A DNA stretch of 64,000 nt from Kitasatospora sp. NBC_00374 (GTDB lineage Bacteria > Actinomycetota > Actinomycetes > Streptomycetales > Streptomycetaceae), in assembly GCF_041434935.1 (NCBI RefSeq), contig NZ_CP107964.1, positions 5,315,001-5,379,000 on the forward strand, given 5' to 3'. This document shows positions 7,709 through 15,777 of the stretch, piece by piece (position 1 is the stretch's first letter; every line of letters begins with the position of its first letter). A program made the translations under genes and the position numbers. The notes under the pieces were generated by a model, which searched no databases, was not told the origin of the DNA, and was given only the letters and a program-made list of their open reading frames with translations.

Positions 7709-8695
7709 ATGTCCCTACCCCGTCGCGCCCTCGTCGTCGCCGCCGCCGCCCTGTCCGCCGCCCTGGTGCTCGGTGCCTGCGGCTCGTCCTCGGACGCCTC
7801 CGCCGACCTCGGCGGCACCAAGGGCAGCGTGGCGCCGAACGGAGTCACGGTGAACCTGACGGCCGACCAGAAGAGAGTCACCACCACCAAGGTGGACGCG
7901 ATCGCCGCCCTCGTCCCCGAGGAGATCAGGAAGAGCGGCACCCTCCGGGTGGTCGACTCCCTGGGCACCGTGCCGCCCCTGGACTTCCACGCCACCGACG
8001 ACCGGACCGTCATCGGCGCCGAACCGGACCTGGCGTACCTGATCGGCGACGTGCTCGGGCTCAAGGTCGAGCTCAACCCGGTCTCCTGGGAGAACGTCTT
8101 CGTCGGCCTGGACAGCGGCAAGTACGACGTCGGCATCACCAACATCACGGTGACCGAGGCCCGCAAGGAGAAGTACGACTTCGCCACCTACCGGCTGGAC
8201 ATCCTCGGGTTCGAGGCCCGGAAGGGCTCCGGCTGGAAGATCGCCGGGCCCGGGGACGTGGCGGGTCACACCATCGCCGTCGCCTCCGGCACCAACCAGG
8301 AGAAGCTGCTGATCGCCTGGAACGAGGCGAACGTCAAGGCCGGTCTGAAGCCGGTCGACATCAAGTACTTCCAGAACTCCTCCGACTACTACCTGGCGCT
8401 CTCCTCCGGCCGGATCGACGCCTACCTCGGCCCCAACCCGACCTCCGCCTTCCACGCGGCGCAGACCGGCGAGACCGAGGTGATCGGTACCTACTCCGGG
8501 GCGGGCGACCAGGTCCTGGGCAAGATCGCCGCCACCACGAAGAAGGACAACGGCCTGGTCAAGGCGTTGAACGAGGCCGTCAACGAGGTTGTCAGGAACG
8601 GCACCTACGGCCAGGTGCTGAAGCGCTGGGGCCTGGAGAACGAGGCCGTCCAGACCTCCGAGATCAACCCGCCCGGACTGCCCAGGACCGGCTGA
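7709..8695 (+). CDS. amino-acid ABC transporter substrate-binding lipoprotein 2
   Basis: A 328-residue family-3 solute-binding protein. The signal sequence ends in lipobox VLGAC. Motifs parallel the first binding protein: KVDAIAALVPEEIRKSGTLR, SGKYDVGITNITVTEARK and GTYGQVLKRWG. Start is ATG 7709 with CGGAG upstream. Two paralogous binding proteins with one ATPase imply broadened ligand range. The gene ends 6 bp from the convergent STM4011 gene, with no obvious terminator between. Confidence 0.85.
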   Translation: MSLPRRALVVAAAALSAALVLGACGSSSDASADLGGTKGSVAPNGVTVNLTADQKRVTTTKVDAIAALVPEEIRKSGTLRVVDSLGTVPPLDFHATDDRTVIGAEPDLAYLIGDVLGLKVELNPVSWENVFVGLDSGKYDVGITNITVTEARKEKYDFATYRLDILGFEARKGSGWKIAGPGDVAGHTIAVASGTNQEKLLIAWNEANVKAGLKPVDIKYFQNSSDYYLALSSGRIDAYLGPNPTSAFHAAQTGETEVIGTYSGAGDQVLGKIAATTKKDNGLVKALNEAVNEVVRNGTYGQVLKRWGLENEAVQTSEINPPGLPRTG

Positions 8696-8701
8696 CGCCC
8701 G

Positions 8702-9628
8702 TCACACCGGCGCTTCGCCGGGGGCGGACCGGCCCGGGGCGTACGGGATGCGCTCCAGGACGCCGCCGGCGAAGACGTCGTAGAGCGGCAGGGTCTCCAG
8801 GTGCACGTAGCCGATGTGGCAGTCGCAGACCGGCAGCGGGCACGGGCGCGGCCGCAACTGCGCCCGGTAGGAGCCGTCGTAGAGGTTGCCGAGCGGCGGG
8901 CGCACGAAGTGGCAGCGGCGGACCGTGCCGTCCCCGTCGACCGAGACGACGGACTCGCCGGTGCGGCAGGGCCGCCCGCCGCTGGGGTGCGGGTCGCGGC
9001 TGTAGCCGAAGAGCGGGTCGAGGGCCGTCCACCCGGCGGCCTCGGGGTCGGTGTAGGTCCGGCCGTCGGCCGCGTTGATCCACAGGTAGACCTCGGGCGG
9101 CAGTTCGGCGCGCAGGCGCCGGGCCGGTGCCAGGTGCTCGGGCTCGCCGACCACGCCGACGCTGTACCTGGCGCCGAGCGCGGTCAGCTCCCGGCACCTG
9201 GCGAGGAAGCGCTCGTGGGTCACCTGGCCCGGGTGGTAGGTGATCCAGAACGCCAGGGTGTCCAGGTCGGCGTCGGCCAGCCAGTCGGTGCGGCAGCTGA
9301 AGTTGGTCTGGATCGCCACCCGCCGCACGTGCGGCAGCCGGCTCAGCTCCGCCAGGGCGCGCCGGTACCAGGAGCGGACCAGGCCCTCGCCCCACGGGGT
9401 GAACAGCAGCGAGAGGGTGTCGCCGCGCTGCCCGGCCGCCCAGGCGGCGAACCGCTCCAGGGCGGCCCGGTCGGCCCGCAGCTGGGCCGGGGTGTCCCGC
9501 CGCTTAGCGAACGGGCAGTAGGGGCAGTCGTAGTCGCAGGAGGCGAGCGGGCCGCGGTACAGGACGGTCAGGTCGAGCGGCTCCGGCGCCGCGGCGGCCT
9601 GGCCCGGCAGGCCCAGGAAGACCGTCAT
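8702..9628 (-). CDS. STM4011-family radical SAM protein
   Basis: A 308-residue radical SAM protein, last gene of the STM4015-STM4011 cluster. The cluster-binding motif is C31-DYD-C35-PY-C38 (CxxxCxxC) after a beta strand. Five further cysteines at 221, 239, 263, 268 and 270 (PCPLPVCDC) look like a SPASM/twitch-type ligand set for an auxiliary iron-sulfur cluster. Radical SAM enzymes generate a 5'-deoxyadenosyl radical; SPASM relatives often modify peptides. The start overlaps the STM4012 stop by 4 bp. Substrate unknown; the family name is from recognised sequence style. Confidence 0.85.
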   Translation of the reverse strand: MTVFLGLPGQAAAAPEPLDLTVLYRGPLASCDYDCPYCPFAKRRDTPAQLRADRAALERFAAWAAGQRGDTLSLLFTPWGEGLVRSWYRRALAELSRLPHVRRVAIQTNFSCRTDWLADADLDTLAFWITYHPGQVTHERFLARCRELTALGARYSVGVVGEPEHLAPARRLRAELPPEVYLWINAADGRTYTDPEAAGWTALDPLFGYSRDPHPSGGRPCRTGESVVSVDGDGTVRRCHFVRPPLGNLYDGSYRAQLRPRPCPLPVCDCHIGYVHLETLPLYDVFAGGVLERIPYAPGRSAPGEAPV

Positions 9629-10953
9629 TTCGCCTCGTAGGCGGCCATCCGGGCGCGGACCTCGGCCGAGAACAGCAGCGGGCCGATCGCGTCGGAGTAC
9701 GCCAGGCCCTCGGGGGTGAGCGCGAGGCGCGGGCCGGTCCGGTCGAGCCAGCCGCGGCTGTCCAGCTCGGCCAGCTCGACGGGGAAGTGCTCGGCCGGTC
9801 CGCCGCCGAACCGCGCGCGGTAGTCGGCGAGTTCGAGGCCGTCGGCCTGCAGCAGCGACTGGATCAGGTGTCGGCGACGGGCCTCGTCCCGGTTCATCGG
9901 GTGGCCGTGCTCGGCGTGCCCGAAGCCCTCGGTGGCCACGTAGTCGTCGATGATGCCGCGGACCTCGGTCGCGTTGACCGCGTAGTCGAAGGAGTAGTGC
10001 AGCCGGGAGGTGTACGAGCGGGCGCCGCAGCCGAGGCCGACCATGCCGTCGGTCTGGCAGGCGTACTCGCCGTCGCCCGCGGCGGGGGAGTCGAGCCGGC
10101 GGAACATCCGCATCGACACCTGCCGGTACCCGTTGGCCAGCAGGTGGTCGCGGCCGGCGCGGTAGAGGGCGAGGCGCTGGGCGTCCCAGCCTGCCCCGGA
10201 CTCCTCGGCCGGGCGCCGGCCCAGGCCGGTCAGCGGCCGGACGTACAGCGGGTAGAGGTACAGCTCCTCCGGCCGCCAGGCCAGGGCCGCGTCGAGCGAG
10301 CGCAGCCAGCTGGCCCCGGTCTGGCCGTCGATGCCGTAGATCAGGTCGATGTTCAGCACCGGGAAGCCGGCCGCCCGGATCCGGCCGAGCGCGGCCTCCA
10401 CGGCGGCCCGCTTCTGCGGGCGGACGGCCGAGCGGGCCTCCTCGTCCAGGAACGACTGGACGCCCAGACTGAGCCGGGTGGTGCCGCGCTCGGCGAGCAC
10501 CGCCAGCCGGTCGGCCGTCGAGGTGTCGGGGGAGGCCTCCACGGAGAGCGGCACCGCGCGCAGGTCGACGCCCATCCGCCGCTCGGCGATGTCGCACAGC
10601 CGTTCCAGCTCGGCGGCGGTGAGATAGGTCGGGGTACCGCCGCCGAAGGCCGCCAGCGCGAACCGGGCGCCGCCGTCCAGGGCCTCCCGGACGGCGCCGG
10701 CCTGCCGCTCCAGCGCGTCCAGGTAGGCGGTGGTCAGGCCCTCGGGGCTGCCGATCCGGGTGAACAGGTTGCAGAAGCCGCAGCGCACCTCGCAGAACGG
10801 GATGTGCAGGTAGAGCGAGAGCGCGTGCTGCGGCTCGCCCGCCCACAGCTCGCGCAGGGCCGGGCGCTCGGGCAGCGGCCGGTAGGCGGTCTTGTGCGGG
10901 TACGCGTAGACGTACGACTGGTACGGCCGCGGGGGCTCGACGGCGGTGGTCAT
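9625..10953 (-). CDS. STM4012-family radical SAM protein (HemW-like)
   Basis: A 442-residue radical SAM protein resembling coproporphyrinogen III dehydrogenase/HemW. The motif LHIPFC54EVRC58GFC61 holds the 4Fe-4S cysteines, followed by FGGGTPTYLT and SVEASPDT, which form part of the SAM site in HemN-like enzymes. The C-terminal region resembles the HemN C-terminal domain. It overlaps both neighbours by 4 bp, so production is coupled to STM4013 and STM4011. A haem or methyl-transfer chemistry is possible, but genomic context argues for a dedicated pathway rather than haem synthesis. Confidence 0.87.
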   Translation of the reverse strand: MTTAVEPPRPYQSYVYAYPHKTAYRPLPERPALRELWAGEPQHALSLYLHIPFCEVRCGFCNLFTRIGSPEGLTTAYLDALERQAGAVREALDGGARFALAAFGGGTPTYLTAAELERLCDIAERRMGVDLRAVPLSVEASPDTSTADRLAVLAERGTTRLSLGVQSFLDEEARSAVRPQKRAAVEAALGRIRAAGFPVLNIDLIYGIDGQTGASWLRSLDAALAWRPEELYLYPLYVRPLTGLGRRPAEESGAGWDAQRLALYRAGRDHLLANGYRQVSMRMFRRLDSPAAGDGEYACQTDGMVGLGCGARSYTSRLHYSFDYAVNATEVRGIIDDYVATEGFGHAEHGHPMNRDEARRRHLIQSLLQADGLELADYRARFGGGPAEHFPVELAELDSRGWLDRTGPRLALTPEGLAYSDAIGPLLFSAEVRARMAAYEAK

Positions 10954-11792
10954 GCGGCGGGCCCTTCGGCGGCGGGGAGGGTGAAGTGGGCGTAGGGGAC
11001 GGTCCAGACCACCTCGTGGCCGATCCGGTGGCCGGTGTACCCGTCCTCGCCGTACGCGGTGCCGTGGTCGGAGCAGACGATCGCGAAGCACGGGCGGCGG
11101 CGGCTCATCGCGGTGAACAGCCGGCCGATGTGCGCGTCCACGTACTCCAGCGCGGCGGCGTGGCTGGCCCGGGTGTCGCCGCTCTCGCGGGTGGCGCCGG
11201 GCAGGTGGAACCAGTTCGGCTGGTGCAGCGCGGAGACGTTGAGGAAGAGGAACAGCGGCTGCCCGTCCGGCTGCCGCGCGGCGACCTGCTCCGCCCGGGC
11301 CACCTGGGCCTCGAACGAGGTCGGCGAGGGCACGCCCATCTCCGGCGCCCAGTGGCTCTCCTGGAACAGGCCGGGCAGGACCGAGCCCAGCGGGCCCTGC
11401 TTGTTGAAGAAGCCGACCCCGCCGATACAGACCGTCCGGTACCCGGCGGCGGCCAGCGCGGACGGCAGGTCGGCGGTGTCGAAGACCCAGGTGCGCCGCT
11501 CGGTGGTCTCCGACCCGGCGAACCGGGCCGCGAACAGCCGGGGGTGCGGCCCGTCCGGGCTCGCCGGAGTGGGCAGGAAGCCGGCCAGGATCGCCTGGTG
11601 GGAGGCGTAGGTGAAGCTGCCGGGGGAGTGCCGGCGCTCCCAGCGGCCGCCGGGCAGGACGGCGGCCAGGTGCGGGATCCGCCCGGCGGCGGCGAGTTCC
11701 TCGGCCACGTCGAAGCGCAGTGTGTCGAGGGTGACCAGGAGCAGGTCGTGGCTGCCGACCACCTGGTGCATGTCGGGTATGTGAGCGGTCAT
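10950..11792 (-). CDS. STM4013/SEN3800-family hydrolase (alkaline phosphatase superfamily)
   Basis: A 280-residue protein with the metal-site pattern of the alkaline phosphatase/sulfatase superfamily: LLLVTLDTLRFD near the N-terminus (metal ligand D plus probable nucleophilic T), SPGSFTYASHQ, and the C-terminal VCSDHGTAYGEDGY followed by HRIGHEV with more ligands. It lacks the Cys/Ser-x-Pro-x-Arg sulfatase signature, so phosphate-ester or phosphonate hydrolysis or transfer is as likely as sulfatase activity. No signal peptide is seen. Both ends overlap its neighbours (STM4014, STM4012). Confidence 0.85.
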   Translation of the reverse strand: MTAHIPDMHQVVGSHDLLLVTLDTLRFDVAEELAAAGRIPHLAAVLPGGRWERRHSPGSFTYASHQAILAGFLPTPASPDGPHPRLFAARFAGSETTERRTWVFDTADLPSALAAAGYRTVCIGGVGFFNKQGPLGSVLPGLFQESHWAPEMGVPSPTSFEAQVARAEQVAARQPDGQPLFLFLNVSALHQPNWFHLPGATRESGDTRASHAAALEYVDAHIGRLFTAMSRRRPCFAIVCSDHGTAYGEDGYTGHRIGHEVVWTVPYAHFTLPAAEGPAA

Positions 11793-12946
11793 CGCGGGGC
11801 TCCGGTCGGTGGTGCGGGGTGGTGCCGGTGGGCCGGCAGGGCGGCGATCTGGGCGCCGTAGGTGTCCAGGCCCTCGGCCGGCCCGCCGGGCAGGCCCGTC
11901 AGCCCGGGCAGCAGGTCGCCGAAGGCGTTCACCTCGCCGACCAGGCCGCGCCGCCAGCCGGCCACCGGCAGCAGGTCGACACCGACCATGGGGGAGCGGG
12001 GGAAGCAGGCCGCGGCCCGCTCGGCGGTCTCCAGCAGGCCGGGCCAGGCCGGGCCCGCCGCCGCGCGGACGAGTTCGGTGTCCCCCCGGGCGCCACCGAG
12101 GTGCAGGTTGGTCATCGGGTGGGTGCTGGTGCGCACCACGACGTGGGTCGCCCGGCCGGCGACCACCACCACCCGCAGGTCGGCGGACCGGCCCTGCTGG
12201 GACGCCTTGGGCACCCACTGCTCGACGTGCAGCCCGTCCGGCGCGAGCAGGTCGACCAGGGTCGCGACCTCCGACGGGGAGCGGTAGCGGCGCACCCGCA
12301 GCGAGTTGTACAGCCGCCCGTCCGCCAGCTCGACCGAGGTGGTGGCCAGGACCTGCCCGCGCGGGCCGAACTCCAGCGCCACCACCCCGGAGGCGGAGGA
12401 GCCGTGGGCGGGCTTGAGGAACACCCGGCGCAGCCCGGCCGTGGCCAGCCGTTCCGTCAACTCGGCCCAGCCGGACGGGCTCGGGCCCGGCAGGGCGCGC
12501 GGCACCGGCACCCCGGCGCCGTCCAGCAGCCGGTGCGCCCGGCGCTTGTCGAACATCACGGCGATCTCGGCCGGCTCCCCCAGCAGCCGGGCCCCCGGTG
12601 CCTCCCGGACCGCCCCGGCCAGCCGGTCGAGCGCGGCCGTCAGCCCGGCGTACCAGGCCGCGCCGCCCTCCACCCGGGTCGGTGCCCAGCCGGCGCCGAG
12701 CGCGGGGCCGCGCAGCAGCCGGTCGACCGTCCCGTCCTCGCCGGGGGACTCGATCCGCAGCAGCGTGCCGGGGGCGATCCGGTACGTGCCGCGCAGCGCG
12801 TCCTGCCAGGGCAGGACGGCCGGCTCGGGCAGCCCGGCGGCCCGGGCCGCAGCGGCGAACAGGGCGATCCGCCGGTGGCCCGGGTTGCCGAGGACCGTCA
12901 GCGCGGGCGCGGGCGCGGGCAGCGGGCCGGGAGCGGTGAGCGTCAT
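11789..12946 (-). CDS. STM4014-family ATP-grasp protein
   Basis: A 385-residue protein with ATP-grasp features: a conserved lysine in VMFDKRRAHRLL, the glycine-rich loop FLKPAHGSSASGV, the RVVVV strand with SADLR, and the metal-binding GVDLLPV...VGEVNAFGDLLPGL ending. ATP-grasp enzymes join a carboxylate to an amine or thiol via an acyl-phosphate. The ATG at 12946 overlaps the stop of an 11-codon mini-ORF (ATGA), which has the better ribosome site. In this cluster it could ligate or phosphorylate a substrate later processed by the radical SAM proteins; that is inference. Confidence 0.85.
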   Translation of the reverse strand: MTLTAPGPLPAPAPALTVLGNPGHRRIALFAAAARAAGLPEPAVLPWQDALRGTYRIAPGTLLRIESPGEDGTVDRLLRGPALGAGWAPTRVEGGAAWYAGLTAALDRLAGAVREAPGARLLGEPAEIAVMFDKRRAHRLLDGAGVPVPRALPGPSPSGWAELTERLATAGLRRVFLKPAHGSSASGVVALEFGPRGQVLATTSVELADGRLYNSLRVRRYRSPSEVATLVDLLAPDGLHVEQWVPKASQQGRSADLRVVVVAGRATHVVVRTSTHPMTNLHLGGARGDTELVRAAAGPAWPGLLETAERAAACFPRSPMVGVDLLPVAGWRRGLVGEVNAFGDLLPGLTGLPGGPAEGLDTYGAQIAALPAHRHHPAPPTGAPR

Positions 12947-12978
12947 GGGGTGCGGGGTCCGTTACGGTCGACGGACAT
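12943..12978 (-). CDS. 11-codon mini-ORF coupled to STM4014
   Basis: ATG 12978 starts MSVDRNGPRTP and stops at TGA 12943-12945, overlapping the STM4014 ATG. It carries the ribosome site AGGAGCAGCGC, identical in sequence and spacing to that of the STM4015 gene. Likely functions are translational coupling for STM4014 or a leftover of duplicated STM4015 upstream sequence. A short peptide product is possible but not shown. Confidence 0.4.
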   Translation of the reverse strand: MSVDRNGPRTP

Positions 12979-13072
12979 GCGCTGCTCCTCGGTGCGGCGG
13001 GCGGAGTGAAGGAACTGTCTACCAGGCCCGGGCGACGACGCGGCGCCCGGGCGAGGCCTGCCGGCGGGTCAC
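12979..13072 (-). repeat. conserved leader, copy A (before mini-ORF/STM4014)
   Basis: This segment matches copy B at 14023-14111. On the plus strand both hold CTGTCTACCAGGCCCGG (13015-13031 here), then 41 bases at roughly 73% identity with no indel, ending CGGCGGGTCAC. On the coding strand it can form the stem CCCGGGCG/CGCCCGGG just before a conserved CTGGTAGACAG. It overlaps the STM4015 stop codon. It could be a promoter, RNA element or processing site. Confidence 0.6.
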
Positions 13073-14022
13073 TCGGAGACCGCCACGTACCGCCACCGCT
13101 CGTCCGGCTTCCCGCCGCCGGAGAGGTCGATCTCCACACCGGGCAGGGCCTCGGTGAGCCGCTGCTGCATCTGCTCGGTGAGGTAGTGGTGGTGCAGGTC
13201 CAGCGTCCGCAGGTGGGTGAGCGGCTGGCCCTCCAGCAGGGCGCCGGCGCCCTCGTCGGTGAGCATCCCCATGGATAGGCCGAGGCGCTCCAGCCGGGCG
13301 ACCACCGGTGCCTGAGCGACGGCGGCGGCGATCGCGTCCTGGGCGAGGCTGTCGAGCAGACCGAGCCGGCGCAGCGCGGGCAGCCGCGCCCCGTCCAGGA
13401 TCGGGCCGAGGTCCTCGAGCGTGGCGTCCCCGCCGTACTGGTCGACCCCGAGCCAGAGCTCCAGCTCCTCCAGCGCGGGGAGGTCGCAGGCGCCGACGGC
13501 CCGGACCACCGAGCCGGGCAGACCGCCGGACTCGAACCGCAGCACCCGCAGCGCCGGGTGCCGGACGGGCTGCACCGTCAGGCCGCCGTTGCCGTCCCAG
13601 TCCTCGCTGGAGCCACGGACCACCAGCTCCTCCAACGCCGGGAACGCCGTCAGGAACGGCGTCACGTCGGACTGCTGGATCCAGGAGATCTCGCACTCCT
13701 CGAAGGTGACCTCGCCGAAGAACAGCGCCCGCAGCGCGGGCAGCCGCCCGGCGCTCTCCGTGATCAGGCGGACGGTGTCCTGCGCGGGCTCCTGCTCCTC
13801 CTGCCACCAGGAGCCGACCACGACCGCACGCACCCGGTCGGCGTCCACCGTGTCGAGGAACTGCTCCCAGCGCTGCCTGAAGGTCTCCTCGGACTCGTAC
13901 TCGAGGCCGATCTTCCAGGCGACCGCGGCCGCGTCGGGCAGCTCCGCCTTCTCGTCCAGAGCGGGGACGAGGTCGAAGACCGGGAGGCCGTGGAAGTGCT
14001 CGATGTGCTGGGAGATGGCCAT
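13069..14022 (-). CDS. STM4015-family leucine-rich-repeat protein
   Basis: A 317-residue soluble protein, first gene of the cluster. After an N-terminal region (HIEHFHGLPVFDL...WKIGLEYESEETF) come about seven leucine-rich repeats, for example LPALRALFFGEVTF, FPALEELVVRGS, HPALRVLRFES, LPALEELELWLG, LPALRRLGLLDS, VARLERLGLSMG and LTHLRTLDLHHH. No catalytic motif is seen, so a binding or adaptor role fits best. The ATG at 14022 follows AGGAGCAGCGC. The 90 bases between its stop and the mini-ORF hold leader copy A. Confidence 0.85.
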   Translation of the reverse strand: MAISQHIEHFHGLPVFDLVPALDEKAELPDAAAVAWKIGLEYESEETFRQRWEQFLDTVDADRVRAVVVGSWWQEEQEPAQDTVRLITESAGRLPALRALFFGEVTFEECEISWIQQSDVTPFLTAFPALEELVVRGSSEDWDGNGGLTVQPVRHPALRVLRFESGGLPGSVVRAVGACDLPALEELELWLGVDQYGGDATLEDLGPILDGARLPALRRLGLLDSLAQDAIAAAVAQAPVVARLERLGLSMGMLTDEGAGALLEGQPLTHLRTLDLHHHYLTEQMQQRLTEALPGVEIDLSGGGKPDERWRYVAVSE

Positions 14023-14111
14023 GCGCTGCTCCTGTGGCTGGGCGGGGTCGGACCTGTCTACCAGGCCCGGCCGACAGCCGCTCGACCGGGCGGGACCTAC
14101 CGGCGGGTCAC
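14023..14111 (-). repeat. conserved leader, copy B (before STM4015)
   Basis: Second copy of the element at 12979-13072: identical ribosome site (14023-14033), identical CTGTCTACCAGGCCCGG (14054-14070) and similar 41-bp distal part (14071-14111). The stem here is GCCCGG/CCGGGC with a different loop, so pairing is kept although bases differ from copy A. Roughly 81% identity over 58 aligned bases, counted by eye. Confidence 0.6.
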
Positions 14112-14270
14112 CTGGCGACGAAGCCGGGCCGAAGGCCGGCAGGCCCTCGAAAGCACCGGGGCGCGGGGCGGCCGCCGTGCGCCGCGTCGCGGGGAACGGG
14201 TTGTCAGACCGGCGCCCTAGCTTTCGGGGAGTGCATCCGACACCCCGTCGGAGCAACCGCGGGAGGCCTG

Positions 14271-14597
14271 ATGTACCGCCAGGGTGACGTGCTGATCGTG
14301 CCGGTCGAGGAGAGCGCCGTGCCCTCCGTGGTGGCCGGGCTGCCGGCGCGGCCGCGCGATCCGCGGGGTCGGCTCGTGCTGGCCCTCGGTGAGGTGACCG
14401 GGCACGCGCACGCCGTGGTCGGCCCGGGTGAACTGCGCCGGGAGGCAGGTCCGTTCGGCACCGCGTGGCTGCGGCTGCCGGAGGGCGGCCGGGTGGTGCA
14501 CGAGGAGCACGCGGTGATCGCGCTGCCCAAGGGCTGGTACCGGGTGGTGCGCCAGCGCGAGTACACCCCGGGCGCCGTCCGGGTCGTGGCGGACTGA
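14271..14597 (+). CDS. conserved small protein, unknown function
   Basis: A 108-residue protein starting MYRQGDVLIVPVEESAVP and containing LALGEVTGHAHAVVGPGEL, HEEHAVIALPKGWYRVVRQ and a Tyr/Pro C-terminus. The all-beta pattern with paired histidines (GHAHAV, HEEHA) suggests a small beta-barrel, perhaps metal-binding. GGGAGG precedes the ATG. It lies 37 bases before the DUF6745 gene and is divergent from the STM4015 cluster. I know of no function for it. A longer reading from 14034 has no support. Confidence 0.75.
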   Translation: MYRQGDVLIVPVEESAVPSVVAGLPARPRDPRGRLVLALGEVTGHAHAVVGPGELRREAGPFGTAWLRLPEGGRVVHEEHAVIALPKGWYRVVRQREYTPGAVRVVAD

Positions 14598-14634
14598 GCA
14601 GCCGGTGACCGGCGATACGGAACGGAGAGATCCG

Positions 14635-15777
14635 ATGGTGGTTCAGCAGCTGTCCTCGCCCCGCGAGGCGGTGGCCCGCTGGCGCGAGGTCGCGGCGGGC
14701 ACCGGCCCCGCCGACCGGCCCGCGGTCGAGCGGGCGGTCCGCGCGGCCTACCGGGCGGCGGGCCTGGCCGAGCCCTCGGCCGTGCTGTGGTTCGGCTCGC
14801 CGCTGGAGGCGGCGCTCGCCGCGCTGGCGCTGCGCGGCACCGCGCCCGAGGGCCTGCCGCTCGGCCCGGCGGCGGCCGCGCCGGCCACGGCCGGCGTGCG
14901 GCCCGGCGGCGCGGTGAGTGTCCGGGAGGCGATCCGGACCCGCCCGTGGGAGGCCGCCCGGGAGCGGGTGCACGCCGACCTGGGCGCGTCCGGCTGGGCT
15001 GAGCTGTGGGCGCTGACCGGCGGCGAGCTGTGGCCGCAGACCCGCGCCCTGTCCGGCCGGATCCGGGACGCGGTGCTCGACCGGCTGGCGCCGGCCCCGA
15101 CCGAGGACGACGAGCAGGAGGTCCGGGACCGGGCCCGCCCCGCCCGCGCCGCCGTCCGCCTCGCCCTGCTGGACGGCGTGCTCGGCCCGCACGACGCCCC
15201 CTGGCTGGCGGCCTTCGACGCCGTCGGCGCCCTCGGCGCGCTGGCGCCGCTGGCCGAGATCGCGGCGGGCGCCGGCTGGTGGTGGCCGTACGAGGGGGTG
15301 GCCCTGGTCTGCGAGCGCCCCACCGAGCTGCACCGCGACGAGGCCGGCCGCCTCGACCGGGCGGACGGCCCCGCCCTGGCCTACCCGGACGGCTTCGCGC
15401 TGCACGCCTGGCGCGGCATGCCGGTCCCGCCGGAGTTCCTCGACGGCCTGGCCGGCGTCACCCCGGAGCGGATCCGGGCCGAGGAGAACGCCGAGCTGCG
15501 CCGGGTGATGCTGGAGTACTACGGCTACGAGCGCTACCTGGCCGACTCCGGCGCCGAGCCGCTGCACCGGGACGAGACCGGGGTGCTGTGGCGGATCCAG
15601 CTGCCCGACGACGAGCCGGTGGTGATGGTCGAGGTGGTGAACTCCACCGCCGAGCCCGACGGCACCTTCCGCACCTACTGGCTGCGGGTGCCGCCGAGCA
15701 CCCGTACCGCCCGGGCCGGGGTGGCCTGGACGTTCGGGGTGTCCGAGGCGGACTACCGGCCGCAGCGCGAAACCTGA
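14635..15777 (+). CDS. DUF6745-containing protein
   Basis: A 380-residue protein. The C-terminal half carries the DUF6745 features: RPTELHRDEAGRLDRADGPA, the repeat-like HRDETGVLWRIQL, VVMVEVVNSTAEPDGTFRTYW and a final AWTFGVSEADYRPQ. The N-terminal third is Ala-rich and helical. GGAGAG supports ATG 14635 over GTG 14605. The function of DUF6745 is not known to me. The phrase pair HRDEAG/HRDETG suggests an internal duplication. It probably forms an operon with the 108-residue gene upstream. Confidence 0.75.
   Translation: MVVQQLSSPREAVARWREVAAGTGPADRPAVERAVRAAYRAAGLAEPSAVLWFGSPLEAALAALALRGTAPEGLPLGPAAAAPATAGVRPGGAVSVREAIRTRPWEAARERVHADLGASGWAELWALTGGELWPQTRALSGRIRDAVLDRLAPAPTEDDEQEVRDRARPARAAVRLALLDGVLGPHDAPWLAAFDAVGALGALAPLAEIAAGAGWWWPYEGVALVCERPTELHRDEAGRLDRADGPALAYPDGFALHAWRGMPVPPEFLDGLAGVTPERIRAEENAELRRVMLEYYGYERYLADSGAEPLHRDETGVLWRIQLPDDEPVVMVEVVNSTAEPDGTFRTYWLRVPPSTRTARAGVAWTFGVSEADYRPQRET

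Noticed and set aside
9625..10953. Haem biosynthesis HemN/HemW gene
   Set aside because: The motif layout is similar, but the overlapping neighbours are STM401x families and no haem genes are present.
10950..11792. Classical arylsulfatase
   Set aside because: The Cys/Ser-x-Pro-x-Arg formylglycine signature is absent and no sulfatase-maturing partner motif was identified.
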